DNA of 64,000 bases. Source: Paracoccus bogoriensis. Its GTDB lineage: Bacteria > Pseudomonadota > Alphaproteobacteria > Rhodobacterales > Rhodobacteraceae. The stretch spans positions 124,001 to 188,000 of the forward strand of contig NZ_JAHYSR010000001.1 in assembly GCF_019431455.1 (NCBI RefSeq), written 5' to 3'. Below the pieces are notes generated by a model that was not told the origin of the DNA, ran no database searches, and worked only from the letters and a program-made list of their open reading frames with translations. Positions 8,542-17,170 of the stretch are shown piece by piece. A program made the translations under genes and the position numbers. The stretch's first letter is position 1, and each line of letters opens with the position of its first letter.

Positions 8542-9969
8542 ATGTGGGCCAGCCTGTTCTTCGTGATGCATACCACCTTGTCGCTGGCCATCGTGGCCCG
8601 CGTGCTGCTGCGCCCCAGGGTCGAGCCGTCGATCCGGCTGGCCTGGATCATGGTGATCGAGGCGGTGCCGCTGATCGGCATCGTCGCCTATCTGCTGTTC
8701 GGCGAGGTCCGGATGCGCCAGGCCGATGTGCAGCGCATGGCCGATGCCCGCGACCGCCTGACCGGCCTGAGCAGCCAGAGTGACCTGATCGCCGTCGAGC
8801 CGCCCGATGCCGTGCGCCCCGTCGTGGCCGCCAATACCGCCGTGGGGGGGATGCCCGTCCTGTCGGGCAACCGGCTTCGCCTGCTGGAGGAATCGGACGC
8901 GGCCATCGACCGGCTGGTCGAGGCGATCGACGCGGCGACCGATCATGTTCATATCCTGTTTTACATCTGGCTGCCCGATGCCAGCGGCACCAAGATCGCC
9001 GAAGCCGTGATCCGCGCCGAAGCGCGTGGCGTCGAGTGCCGTGTGATCGTGGACGCACTCGGCTCGCGCGGGCTGGTGCGGTCGGACCTGTGGGAGCGGA
9101 TGAGCCGGGCCGGCGCGGAATGCGTCACGGCCTTTCCCATCGGGCTGCCCTTCATCAGCATCCTGTTCCAGCGGCTGGATCTGCGCAATCACCGCAAGAT
9201 CGTCGTGATCGACAACCGGCTGGCCTTTACCGGCAGTCGCAATTGCGCCGACATGGCCTTTGCCATCAAGCCGCGCTACGCGCCCTGGGTCGATATTCTC
9301 GTCTCGGTCGAGGGGCCGGTCGTGCGACAGTTGCAGACGGTCTTTCTGGCCGACTGGATGAGCTATACGGGCCGCGACCTGGGCCAGATGCTGCAAGCGG
9401 TGGACCCCGTTGCCACGCCGGGCGCGCTGACCCAGGTGGTGGCGACGGGGCCGGACCTGCGCGCGGGTAGCGTATCGGATTGCCTCTCGGGAATGCTGCA
9501 CCAGGCGCGCGAGCGGGTGGTCATCACCACGCCCTATTACGTGCCGGACGCGGCCCTGGATGCCGCAATCCGGGCCGCCGCGCTGCGGGGCGTGCAGGTC
9601 ACCATGATCCTGCCCGCGCGCAATGACAGCCTGGTCGTGGGCGCGACCAGCCAGGGCTTTTATGACGGGCTTCTGGCCGCTGGCGTTCAGTTGATGCTGT
9701 TCGAGCGCGGCCTGCTGCATTCCAAGATCATGACCGTGGACGGGCGCATGGCGATGATCGGCAGCGCCAATCTGGACCGCCGCAGTTTCGAGCTGAACTA
9801 CGAAGTGAACATCGGCGTTTTCGATCGCGACTTCATCGCGGCTCTGGACCGGCGGCAGGCCAGCTACGCGGCGCGATCGCGGAGGCTGACGCTGGAGGAA
9901 GTCCGCGGCTGGAGCGCGGCGCGGCGGCTGCGCAACAATCTGCTGGCCATCGCCTCGCCGCTTCTGTAA
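8542..9969 (+). CDS. cls: Cardiolipin synthase (phospholipase D superfamily)
   Basis: A 475-residue membrane enzyme that joins two phosphatidylglycerols to cardiolipin. Two N-terminal membrane segments (about 3-22 and 33-53, the PLDc_N domain) are followed by two HKD sites: H217-x-K219-x4-D224 in NHRKIVVIDNRLAFTGSRN and H393-x-K395-x4-D400 in LHSKIMTVDGRMAMIGSAN. Length and spacing fit bacterial Cls. No strong ribosome site precedes 8542, and the ATG 8 codons later (before TTLSLA) is an alternative, but it would cut into the first membrane segment. Confidence 0.9.
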   Translation: MWASLFFVMHTTLSLAIVARVLLRPRVEPSIRLAWIMVIEAVPLIGIVAYLLFGEVRMRQADVQRMADARDRLTGLSSQSDLIAVEPPDAVRPVVAANTAVGGMPVLSGNRLRLLEESDAAIDRLVEAIDAATDHVHILFYIWLPDASGTKIAEAVIRAEARGVECRVIVDALGSRGLVRSDLWERMSRAGAECVTAFPIGLPFISILFQRLDLRNHRKIVVIDNRLAFTGSRNCADMAFAIKPRYAPWVDILVSVEGPVVRQLQTVFLADWMSYTGRDLGQMLQAVDPVATPGALTQVVATGPDLRAGSVSDCLSGMLHQARERVVITTPYYVPDAALDAAIRAAALRGVQVTMILPARNDSLVVGATSQGFYDGLLAAGVQLMLFERGLLHSKIMTVDGRMAMIGSANLDRRSFELNYEVNIGVFDRDFIAALDRRQASYAARSRRLTLEEVRGWSAARRLRNNLLAIASPLL

Positions 9970-10036
9970 CCGCCGCGGGCTTGCTCTGGCGCGCGGGACG
10001 GGGCCAGATGGGGGCAACCGGAATCAGGGGGAAACA

Positions 10037-10345
10037 ATGTCGGGCAGCGATGCAGGGAACCACCGGCTGACGGATCGTCAGATCGCCGACAGGTTGGCTA
10101 CGCTTGAAGGCTGGGTCCGGTCGCCGGACGGGGTGCGGATCAGCCGCCGGTTCACCTTCAAGGGGTTCGCGCCTGCCGTCGAGATGGCCAATCTGGCCGC
10201 CTGGCTGGGCAACCGGCGCGACCATCATCCCGACATCGCCTTTGGCTGGGGCTATTGCGAGGTGAGCTATACCACCCACGATGCCGGCGGTCTGACCCAG
10301 AAAGATCTGGACGCAGCGGCAGCCTTGAATGCGCTGGTCGCCTGA
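10037..10345 (+). CDS. phhB: 4a-hydroxytetrahydrobiopterin dehydratase (pterin carbinolamine dehydratase)
   Basis: A 102-residue cytoplasmic enzyme of the PCD/DCoH family that dehydrates the 4a-carbinolamine formed by aromatic amino acid hydroxylases. The catalytic signature is present: DHHPDI with His63 and His64, and GYCEVSYTTHDAGGLT with His81. A GGGGGAAAC stretch precedes the ATG. No phenylalanine hydroxylase is seen in the window, so it may act in general pterin recycling or molybdopterin-linked chemistry instead, as suggested for PCD-like proteins in organisms without the hydroxylase. Confidence 0.92.
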   Translation: MSGSDAGNHRLTDRQIADRLATLEGWVRSPDGVRISRRFTFKGFAPAVEMANLAAWLGNRRDHHPDIAFGWGYCEVSYTTHDAGGLTQKDLDAAAALNALVA

Positions 10346-10480
10346 CGCGGCCTTGCCGAGGGGCGCCCCGCGCCTTATCCCCATCTGGCGTGGCGACCGG
10401 GCATGGCCAGCAGCGGGGCTGATCGGCCTGCAAAGCCGGTCGCGGCATGTGCCTGTCAGCGATTTGAGGGTTTGCGGTTC

Positions 10481-11266
10481 ATGAGACATCTGGAACGGAA
10501 CTGGCTGTCACGGCGTATCCGCCGCCGCGCCACGCTGCATTGGGAGGCGATCCTGTCATCGTTCAAGGATGACGCAGGACCGCTGCGTGCCAGCACCCGC
10601 GCCGAGGCGCTCAGGCTGCATGGGATCCTGGGGCGGCTGCTGCACCGGTCCGATGCCGCGCTGAGCGCGACGCGCGGATCGCTGGCGCGAATGGCGCTGC
10701 CCGCCGGCACCGACTGGCGCTGGCGGCCGCAGATCCTGCAGGCGCGCATCGATCAGCGTTCGCTGGTCGCGCCAGCAAGTGGGGCATGGCTGTCGCCGGA
10801 GGTCTCGCTGCATCACGATTGCCCCGACCGCGCGGTGATCCTGCGCCAGCGCCGCAATCGCCGCCAGACCGACCTGACCGATTACGCGCTGGTGCTGGAG
10901 GTTCTGGGCTTTCGCGGCAACTACCTGTCCTGTTCGCTCGCCTTGCCGGCCGAAGCCGTGCGCGATCTGGCAGGCTATCATATCATCCGCCTGGACGCGC
11001 TGCTGGACGCCGAACGGCCGATCACCCTCTATGCGCGACTGAACGTCCAGCAGGGCCCGAACACCGAGACGATGCTGCGAAAGATGGACGACGATCTTCA
11101 GGGCAGGGACGCCGGGCGCGTGATCGAATTCGACCTTGGCCATGCCGAGCTTTCGGCGCGCAAGGTGGACAAGGCCTGGATCGACCTGATCCTGGAAGCG
11201 CCCGTCATGAACGCCGTGACGCTGCGCGACATTGTCCTGTCGCGTCATCCGCGCGCCCAGATGTGA
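10481..11266 (+). CDS. DUF6478 family protein
   Basis: A 261-residue soluble protein that I recognise as the Rhodobacterales family DUF6478; no function is known. It has a basic N terminus (RHLERNWLSRRIRRR), no signal peptide or membrane helix, and a central region with GAWLSPEVSLHHDCPDRAV and YLSCSLALPAEAV. The next gene starts 7 bases after its stop, so they form a pair that probably acts together. The ATG at 10481 was taken because the preceding in-frame stretch does not look coding and this start gives the usual beginning for the family. No catalytic motif is evident to me. Confidence 0.7.
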   Translation: MRHLERNWLSRRIRRRATLHWEAILSSFKDDAGPLRASTRAEALRLHGILGRLLHRSDAALSATRGSLARMALPAGTDWRWRPQILQARIDQRSLVAPASGAWLSPEVSLHHDCPDRAVILRQRRNRRQTDLTDYALVLEVLGFRGNYLSCSLALPAEAVRDLAGYHIIRLDALLDAERPITLYARLNVQQGPNTETMLRKMDDDLQGRDAGRVIEFDLGHAELSARKVDKAWIDLILEAPVMNAVTLRDIVLSRHPRAQM

Positions 11267-11273
11267 GGAACAG

Positions 11274-11642
11274 ATGATGCTGCACTTCGAAAGCCATGGT
11301 GTCAGGGGCGGAACATGGCACGGCCTGCTGTCGGGCGGCGCGGCGCCTGACCGCGTGGTTCTGTCCCATCAGGGCGAGATCCTGGCTGAGGCGAGGCTGA
11401 CCCCGGAGAGCGAGGGTTGGCGGGTCGAGGTCGATCTGCCCGGCGCGGTCGTCTCGGACGGGGTGCAGACGCTGATGCTGCTGGCCGAGTCGGGCAGCGA
11501 GCCGGCCCTGACCCTGGCGCGGCTGGCGCTGTTGGCGGGGCGCCCGCTCGAGGATGATCTGCTGGCCGAGATCGCGGCCCTGCGCGCCGAGCTGGAACTG
11601 GTCAAGCGAGAACTTCGCAAGATGGCGCAGCCGCAGGGCTGA
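11274..11642 (+). CDS. Conserved hypothetical protein paired with the DUF6478 gene
   Basis: A 122-residue protein that I do not recognise. The first two thirds look like beta strands (HFESHGVRGGTWHGLL, GEILAEARLTPES, VEVDLPGAVVSDG), and the last 30 residues form a likely amphipathic coiled coil (LLAEIAALRAELELVKREL). There is no signal peptide. Double ATG at 11274/11277 follows GAGGAACAG from the end of the upstream gene, with 7 bases between them, so translation is probably coupled. The pairing with DUF6478 suggests a shared complex or process, but that is inference. Confidence 0.65.
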   Translation: MMLHFESHGVRGGTWHGLLSGGAAPDRVVLSHQGEILAEARLTPESEGWRVEVDLPGAVVSDGVQTLMLLAESGSEPALTLARLALLAGRPLEDDLLAEIAALRAELELVKRELRKMAQPQG

Positions 11643-11700
11643 GGCCCGCCTTGCCGACGCGGGGACGGGGTGCGCCGCGTCATCGGCCTGTCACGCTTTC

Positions 11701-11729
11701 TTGCGAAAAGCGGGGCCGGTCTTTATATC
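11701..11729 (+). promoter_or_regulatory. Candidate sigma-70-type promoter for nspC
   Basis: TTGCGA (11701-11706) and TATATC (11724-11729) are separated by exactly 17 bases and lie about 80 bases before the nspC start, in the only longer gap (166 bases) between the paired hypothetical gene and nspC. The boxes match the general consensus only in part. Confidence 0.4.
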
Positions 11730-11808
11730 GCGGGTTCCGTTGTCTCGTGATGACCGCCCGCCCGACAACCCGACCGCCGACCAGAAGGCCCGACAAGAAG
11801 GTTCGCCC

Positions 11809-12915
11809 ATGACCCTGCCGCAGACGCCCCATTACCTGATCGACCTTGCCCGGCTGCGCGAGAACATGGACAAGATCGCCCATCTGCGCGAGGCGTCGGG
11901 CGCCAGGGCGCTGCTGGCGCTGAAGTGCTTTGCCACCTGGTCGGTTTTTGACCACATGCGCGATTTCATGGACGGCACGACCTCGTCGTCGCTCTACGAA
12001 TTGCGGTTGGGGCGCGAGACCTTCGGCAAGGAGACCCACGCCTATTCCGTTGCCTGGGCCGATCACGAGATCGACGAGGCGATCGGCTATGCCGACAAGA
12101 TCATCTTCAACAGCCTTGGCCAGCTTGACCGCTTTTCCGACCGTGCAGAGGCAGCGGGGATCGCGGCCGGGCTGCGGCTGAACCCGCGCTTTTCCACCTC
12201 GGGCTTCGATCTGGCGGACCCGGCGCGGCCCTTCTCGCGGCTTGGGGAATGGGACATGGCGCGGCTGGAACAGGCGCTGGACCGCATCAGCGGCGTGATG
12301 ATCCACTACAATTGCGAGAACGCGGATTTCGATCTGTTCGACCGGCAACTGACCCGGATCGAGGACGAATTCGGCGCCCTGCTGCACCGGCTGGACTGGG
12401 TTTCGCTTGGCGGGGGCATCCACTTCACCGGCCAGGGCTACCCGCTGGACCGTCTGGCCGCGCGGCTGCGCGCCTTCCAGGACCGGTTCGGCGTGCAGGC
12501 CTATCTGGAACCGGGCGAGGCCAGCATCACCGAGACGACCACGCTCGAGGTCAGCGTGCTGGACATCATCGACAACGGCAAGCAAATCGCCATCGTGGAC
12601 AGTTCGACCGAGGCGCATATGCTGGACCTGCTGATCTATCGTCAGGACGCCAAGCTGCCCGACGAAGGGCCGCATGAATACCAGATCGCAGGCAAGACCT
12701 GTCTGGCGGGCGACATTTTCGGCACCGCGCGCCTGGCTCGCCCGCTGGAAGTCGGGGACCGCATCAGCATCCGCGACGCGGCGGGCTATACGATGGTCAA
12801 GAAGAACTGGTTCAACGGCGTGGCCATGCCCGCCATCGCCCACCGCCACGAGGACGGAACGATCCGCACCGTCCGCAGCTTCGACTATGACGATTACAAG
12901 GCCAGCCTTTCCTGA
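11809..12915 (+). CDS. nspC: Carboxynorspermidine/carboxyspermidine decarboxylase
   Basis: A 368-residue PLP enzyme that decarboxylates carboxy(nor)spermidine to (nor)spermidine in the alternative polyamine route. The PLP lysine is K39 in LLALKCFATWS; the glycine-rich phosphate-binding loop is SLGGGIHFTGQGY (about 199-211), and the C-terminal active-site segment is CLAGD (C298 to D301), the family equivalent of the Cys-Asp pair of ornithine/diaminopimelate decarboxylases. The downstream gene, 36 bases on, encodes the enzyme that makes its substrate, so this is a two-gene operon. In alphaproteobacteria this route usually makes spermidine rather than norspermidine, so CASDC activity is the more likely one here (inference). 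Confidence 0.93.
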   Translation: MTLPQTPHYLIDLARLRENMDKIAHLREASGARALLALKCFATWSVFDHMRDFMDGTTSSSLYELRLGRETFGKETHAYSVAWADHEIDEAIGYADKIIFNSLGQLDRFSDRAEAAGIAAGLRLNPRFSTSGFDLADPARPFSRLGEWDMARLEQALDRISGVMIHYNCENADFDLFDRQLTRIEDEFGALLHRLDWVSLGGGIHFTGQGYPLDRLAARLRAFQDRFGVQAYLEPGEASITETTTLEVSVLDIIDNGKQIAIVDSSTEAHMLDLLIYRQDAKLPDEGPHEYQIAGKTCLAGDIFGTARLARPLEVGDRISIRDAAGYTMVKKNWFNGVAMPAIAHRHEDGTIRTVRSFDYDDYKASLS

Positions 12916-12951
12916 CGGCCTCCCATCCTCTGCCACCTGAAGGAGACAGAA

Positions 12952-14178
12952 TTGGCGAAGAAGAACGTGCTCATCATCGGTGCGGGCGGCGTGGCGCAGG
13001 TCACGGCCCACAAGGTCGCGCAATGGGCGGCCGAGTTCGGCGACCTGCATATCGCCAGCCGCACGCAGGCCAAGGCCGATGCGATCATCGACAGCCTGCG
13101 CGACAAGGGCCACCAGATGCCCTTTGCCAGCCACAGGCTGGACGCGATGGACGCGGATGCGGTCGAGGCGCTGATCCGTCAGCTTGACGCAAAGATCGTC
13201 ATCAATGTCGGCACCGCCTTCATCAACATGACCGTGCTGGAAGGCTGCATCCGCGCAGGCGCCGCCTATATCGACACGGCGATCCACGAGGATCCGGCCA
13301 AGATCTGCGAAACGCCGCCCTGGTATGCCAATTACGAATGGAAGCGGCGCGAGGACGTGGCCAAGGCGGGCATCACCGCCGTTCTGGGCGCGGGCTTCGA
13401 TCCGGGCGTGGTCAATGCCTATGCCCGTCTGGCCGAGGACGAGTATTTCGACAAGATCGACAGCATCGACATCGTGGACATCAACGCGGGTTCGCATGGC
13501 CGCTGGTTCGCCACGAATTTCGACCCCGAGATCAATTTCCGTGAGTTCACCGGCACGGTCTATTCCTGGCAGGGCGGCGAATGGAAAACGAACAAGATGT
13601 TCGAGGTCGGCCGTGAATGGGATCTGCCCGTCGTCGGCAAGCGCACCGCCTATCTTTCGGGCCATGACGAGGTTCACAGCCTGGCCGCGCGCTATCCCGA
13701 TGCGGATGTCCGCTTCTGGATGGGCTTCGGCGAACATTACATCAACGTATTCACGGTTCTCAAGAACCTTGGCCTTCTGTCCGAACAGCCCGTGACCACC
13801 GCCGAGGGGCTGGAGGTCGTGCCGCTGAAGGTTGTCAAGGCCGTTCTGCCCGATCCGGCCAGCCTTGCCCCCGATTACGAAGGCAAGACCTGCATCGGCG
13901 ATCTGGTCAAGGGCACCCGCGACGGTCAGCCCGGCGAGGTCTTCATCTACAACGTCGCCGATCACAAGGAAGCCTATCTTGAGGTGGGCAGCCAGGGGAT
14001 CAGCTACACGGCGGGCGTGCCGCCGGTCGCCGCCGCCATCCTGATCGCCCGCGGGCCCTGGGACGTGAAGAAGATGGTCAATGTCGAGGAACTGCCCGCG
14101 CGGCCCTTCCTTGAACTTCTCGGCGACATGGGCCTGCCCACCCGCGTCATCGACGCCCAGGGCGACCGCCCGATCTGA
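12952..14178 (+). CDS. Carboxyspermidine/carboxynorspermidine synthase (saccharopine dehydrogenase family)
   Basis: A 408-residue NADPH enzyme that condenses putrescine or diaminopropane with aspartate semialdehyde. The dinucleotide loop GAGGVAQ is at 10-16; SFHG-like features of the saccharopine dehydrogenase fold continue through VLGAGFDPGVVNAYA and the C-terminal SYTAGVPPVAAA. The start is a TTG at 12952, supported by AAGGAG 8 bases before it and by the normal N terminus MAKKNVLIIGAGG. It follows nspC by 36 bases, which fixes its pathway. A clear terminator ends the operon. Confidence 0.92.
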   Translation: MAKKNVLIIGAGGVAQVTAHKVAQWAAEFGDLHIASRTQAKADAIIDSLRDKGHQMPFASHRLDAMDADAVEALIRQLDAKIVINVGTAFINMTVLEGCIRAGAAYIDTAIHEDPAKICETPPWYANYEWKRREDVAKAGITAVLGAGFDPGVVNAYARLAEDEYFDKIDSIDIVDINAGSHGRWFATNFDPEINFREFTGTVYSWQGGEWKTNKMFEVGREWDLPVVGKRTAYLSGHDEVHSLAARYPDADVRFWMGFGEHYINVFTVLKNLGLLSEQPVTTAEGLEVVPLKVVKAVLPDPASLAPDYEGKTCIGDLVKGTRDGQPGEVFIYNVADHKEAYLEVGSQGISYTAGVPPVAAAILIARGPWDVKKMVNVEELPARPFLELLGDMGLPTRVIDAQGDRPI

Positions 14179-14213
14179 TCCGGGGCACAAGCGCCGACCA
14201 CCGCATCCGCAGG

Positions 14214-14240
14214 CGGGCCGGAACAACCGGCCCGTTTGTT
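14214..14240 (+). terminator. Intrinsic terminator of the nspC operon
   Basis: CGGGCCGG (14214-14221), loop AACAA, CCGGCCCG (14227-14234), then TTTGTT. It lies 35 bases after the carboxyspermidine synthase stop. Confidence 0.8.
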
Positions 14241-14295
14241 GCGTTCGTGGCGCGTATCTCGGGTGCAATCCAGCCGCCCGTGTCGGGGGAACAGC

Positions 14296-15513
14296 ATGGC
14301 CGGTCCGGGGGGACATCACTTTCCGCGCATGGCGCAGGGCTCGGCGCGCCGGGCGAACTGGGCGATCATCGGCATCTTTCTGGTGCTGGCCTTCGCGGCC
14401 ATCGCGGCGGCGCGAGAATTTCTCATGCCCGTCACGATGGCGGTTCTGCTGTTCTTCGTCTTCACACCCCTGCGGCGCCTGGCGCAGCGACGCGGCATTC
14501 CCGACGGGATCACGGCGCTTGGCGTCACGCTGTCGATCCTGCTTGTCGTCAGCGTCATCGCCTATGCGGCCAGCGGTCCCATCTCGCGCGCAATGAACAA
14601 CATGCCGCTGATCAGCTCGCAGCTGGAACAGAAGTTCGAAAGCCTCCGCGACAGCGTCAGCGATCTGCGCGACGCCGCCCGACGCATCGAGAATGTCGGA
14701 ACCGAAACCGAACTGCCCGCAACGATCCGGATCGAGCAGGGCGGCGAAACCACGCTTGGCATGGTGGTGAAGTCGGCGCCGCTGCTTCTGGCCCAGATCA
14801 TGTTCACGCTGGTCCTGCTGTTCTTCATGATGGCCTCGGGCGACCTGCTCTATCTCAAGATCGTTCAGAGCTTCGACCGGATGCGCGACAAGCGCGCCGC
14901 CTATCTGGCCCTGCGCGAGATCGAGGAATCGCTTGGCAATTACCTGGGCGCGATCACGCTGATCAACGCGGGGCTGGGTCTGGCGGTGGGTCTGGCCATG
15001 TGGGCCTGGGGAATGCCCGCGCCGCTTCTGTTCGGGATCGGCGCCTTCGTGCTGAACTTCATCCCCTATCTCGGCTCGATCGCGGGGGTGATCATCTCGA
15101 CGCTGGTCGCGCTGATCGTGATGCCCGATCTTTTCTGGCCGCTGATGGTCGGGCTGACCTATCTGGGCCTGACCACGCTCGAAGGGCAGATCGTCACGCC
15201 CTATTTCGTCTCGCGCAGGCTTCAGATGAACACGGTGGTCGTGTTCCTGGCGGTTGCGCTTTGGGCATGGCTCTGGTCGGTGATCGGCATGGTGATCGCG
15301 GTGCCGGTTCTGGTGGTGTTGCGGGTTCTGGCCGAACATATTCCCGGATGGGAGAAATTCGGGAACTTCCTCGCCGGAGAGGCCCCGCCTGCCCTTGAGG
15401 ACGAGACCGAGGAAGAGGCTCGCGACCTCATCGAGGCCGGCGCCGCGGCCGAGGATCACGACACCGCCCGCGCCGCAACCGCTCCCCTTGTCGGCGAGGA
15501 TCCCCAAGCCTGA
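14296..15513 (+). CDS. AI-2E family transporter (PF01594 membrane protein)
   Basis: A 405-residue inner-membrane protein with about eight hydrophobic segments: two near the N terminus, one at about 80-95, then a soluble stretch, and five between about 160 and 350. This is the AI-2E/TqsA (UPF0118) layout, with the conserved FIPYLGSIAG and LEGQIVTPYFVSRRLQMN segments. Family members have been linked to autoinducer export or Na+/H+ exchange, so the substrate is open. The ATG at 14296 is preceded by GGGGGAACA. The C-terminal 55 residues are acidic and of low complexity (EDETEEEARD). Confidence 0.87.
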   Translation: MAGPGGHHFPRMAQGSARRANWAIIGIFLVLAFAAIAAAREFLMPVTMAVLLFFVFTPLRRLAQRRGIPDGITALGVTLSILLVVSVIAYAASGPISRAMNNMPLISSQLEQKFESLRDSVSDLRDAARRIENVGTETELPATIRIEQGGETTLGMVVKSAPLLLAQIMFTLVLLFFMMASGDLLYLKIVQSFDRMRDKRAAYLALREIEESLGNYLGAITLINAGLGLAVGLAMWAWGMPAPLLFGIGAFVLNFIPYLGSIAGVIISTLVALIVMPDLFWPLMVGLTYLGLTTLEGQIVTPYFVSRRLQMNTVVVFLAVALWAWLWSVIGMVIAVPVLVVLRVLAEHIPGWEKFGNFLAGEAPPALEDETEEEARDLIEAGAAAEDHDTARAATAPLVGEDPQA

Positions 15514-15533
15514 GCGGCAAAGGCTCAACGTCA

Positions 15534-15563
15534 GACGGGCCGCTTCCTGCCAAGCGGCCCGTC
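15534..15563. terminator. Hairpin between convergent genes
   Basis: GACGGGCCGCTT (15534-15545) pairs perfectly with AAGCGGCCCGTC (15552-15563) around a 6-base loop. It lies between the AI-2E-family gene and the convergent secreted-protein gene. No T tract follows, so factor-independent termination is likely but not certain. Confidence 0.6.
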
Positions 15564-15604
15564 ACTCCTGCCTGGTGTCCAAGTGACGCCCAAGGCGCGC
15601 CGCG

Positions 15605-16003
15605 TCAGCCGGCAGGCAGCGAGGCGCCGACCTCGTTCACGGCGGTTTCGATCTCCTTGCATGTGCCTTCGACCGTGCCGCCCTGTCCCGCGACCGCTTC
15701 GGCCAACGTGATCTGCGTGTCGCCGATGGCAATGACGCCTTCGGTCCCGCGCGCTTCGGCGGCATCGCCCGCGGCGGTGTCTCCGGCGGGGATCATGCCG
15801 ACCAGCCGGGTCTGCACGGCCACGGCCTCGTCTCCGGTAAAGCCTTGCGCCTGACAGTATTTCAGGATGCCCAGCTGGTTGCGCGCAGCCTCATAGGTGG
15901 CGGCGGCATCGACCGCCGCGCCCTCGGGGGCCGCGGCTTCCTGCGCGATGGCAGCAGGCGCCGTCAGGCTGACACCCAGAACCAGTGCGATATGGCGGAT
16001 CAT
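15605..16003 (-). CDS. Small exported protein of unknown function
   Basis: A 132-residue protein with a clean Sec signal peptide (IALVLGVSLTAPAAIAQ, cleavage after AIAQ near residue 21). The mature part is Ala/Glu-rich and probably helical, with two cysteines (in LKYCQAQG and EGTCKEIE) that could form a disulfide. Rhodobacterales proteins with the pattern AARNQLGxLxYCQA...GMIPA are, as I recall, annotated as pore-forming ESAT-6 family; I would not rely on that name. A GAGAAAT stretch precedes the ATG. It is a single gene with its own upstream gap. Confidence 0.72.
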   Translation of the reverse strand: MIRHIALVLGVSLTAPAAIAQEAAAPEGAAVDAAATYEAARNQLGILKYCQAQGFTGDEAVAVQTRLVGMIPAGDTAAGDAAEARGTEGVIAIGDTQITLAEAVAGQGGTVEGTCKEIETAVNEVGASLPAG

Positions 16004-16319
16004 GCGATTTCTCCTTTTCCGTCATCCGGGGCGCCGACGGGGTGCCCCGCCCTCAAGCTAAGCGCCATGATCTCCGATGACCCGGCCTGGTCGCAGATTT
16101 TCCCAAAACCGGCGAAACCCTGCCGGCTTGGCTTGCGACAGACGCGCCATATCGGCAGGTTCCCACCAAAGATGGCTGCTCGACATCCGAAACCCGTCAC
16201 ACTTGCGCAAGAACAGGTGATCGCCGCCCAGCTCCGCGAGCCAGTCGCGCCGTCCCGGATGAACCCGAGGCCGCCCAGCGTGTTGTAAGGGCCAATGCCA
16301 ACGCAACAGGAGAAATCCC
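16004..16319. other. 316-base divergent intergenic region
   Basis: This gap must hold the promoters of the two divergent exported-protein genes. I see no clear -35/-10 pair, repeat or RNA. An open frame on the minus strand (16058-16378) runs through it, but it has no ribosome site, overlaps the start of the rightward gene and has no recognisable domain, so I do not call a gene. Confidence 0.5.
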
Positions 16320-17015
16320 ATGCTGAACGCCAAGATGAAATCCGCCATGCTCGCGGGCAAGGCGGCCCTGATTGCCACCCTGCTCGGCAGCGCCGCCTAT
16401 GCCCAGGTCAGCGTGGATACGCCCGCCGGCAACAACGTCGTCGTCCCTGAAACCGCGCTGGAAGGCCAGGCGCCGGTCGCCACGACCAGCGAGACGGGCT
16501 ACGAGACCCTTGCCCAGAACGCCAATGACGAAGCGATCCGAAACGCGCTGGAATCTCAGGGCTTCACCAATATCCTCATCACACGCGACGGCACCACGCT
16601 GACTGTGACCGCCAATCGTGGCGACGAGATGGTCGAACTGGTTTACAGCACCGCGACAGGCCGCCTGATTGCGGTGGACGGTGTGCCGGTCGGTCCCGAT
16701 GAAGCCGACTTCGTGGTGATCGACGATCCCGCAGCCATGCCGACCCAAACGGACCAGCCGATGGACACGGTCGGCCGTGGCGGCACGACCCAACCCGGCC
16801 TTCCCGGTGAAACCGATGGTGGGGAACCGGTGACGATGCCTGGCGAAGACGCAACGCCGGCCCTTCCCGATGCGGTGCAGCCCGGCATCCCCGGTGAGAC
16901 CGAGGGTGGCGAGCCCGATGCCACCATCGGCACCGATGCCAGCGATCCCGGCGCTGCCGGTGGCGAGGATGCGGCCGATGTCGAGGGTATCGCGGATACC
17001 GACGGTCAAGGCTGA
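16320..17015 (+). CDS. Exported protein with a Gly/Pro/Glu-rich repeat tail
   Basis: A 231-residue protein that I do not recognise. A signal peptide (ALIATLLGSAAYAQ, cleavage near residue 29) is followed by a small alpha/beta part (about 60-120: AIRNALESQGFTNILITRDGTTLTVTANRGDEMVELVYST) that resembles PepSY/YpeB-like modules, and an acidic, disordered tail. The tail has two near-copies of PGLPGETDGGEP / PGIPGETEGGEP 28 residues apart. The ATG at 16320 follows CAGGAG by 7 bases. The mature protein is very acidic and lacks cysteine. A perfect terminator follows. A periplasmic or surface role is likely; no function can be given. Confidence 0.72.
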   Translation: MLNAKMKSAMLAGKAALIATLLGSAAYAQVSVDTPAGNNVVVPETALEGQAPVATTSETGYETLAQNANDEAIRNALESQGFTNILITRDGTTLTVTANRGDEMVELVYSTATGRLIAVDGVPVGPDEADFVVIDDPAAMPTQTDQPMDTVGRGGTTQPGLPGETDGGEPVTMPGEDATPALPDAVQPGIPGETEGGEPDATIGTDASDPGAAGGEDAADVEGIADTDGQG

Positions 17016-17034
17016 CCCCCGCGTATCATGACGC

Positions 17035-17064
17035 AAAAAGGCCGGGCAGAAGCCCGGCCTTTCT
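17035..17064. terminator. Bidirectional intrinsic terminator
   Basis: AAAAA, then GGCCGGGC (17040-17047), loop AGAA, GCCCGGCC (17052-17059), TTTCT. Works for the exported-protein gene on the plus strand and, by its A tract, for msrA on the minus strand. Confidence 0.8.
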
Positions 17065-17170
17065 CATCCGTGGATCCCGGCCTTGCCTTGGTCCGACTAT
17101 CCCAGGTTCCGGGCCTAGGTTCCGGGGCAAAGCCCCGGCGGCCGCAGGACGCGCGCAGGACGCGCAGCAG

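Noticed and set aside
8455..10017. 521-codon upstream extension of accD
   Set aside because: Runs antisense through cls; the family start at 8454 gives normal length.
11680..15528. 1282-codon open frame on the minus strand opposite nspC, the synthase and the AI-2E-family gene
   Set aside because: Antisense shadow spanning three well-supported genes and a terminator; low-complexity translation.
16058..16378. 106-codon minus-strand frame between the two exported-protein genes
   Set aside because: No ribosome site, overlaps the start of the rightward gene, no recognisable domain; the gap is needed for promoters.
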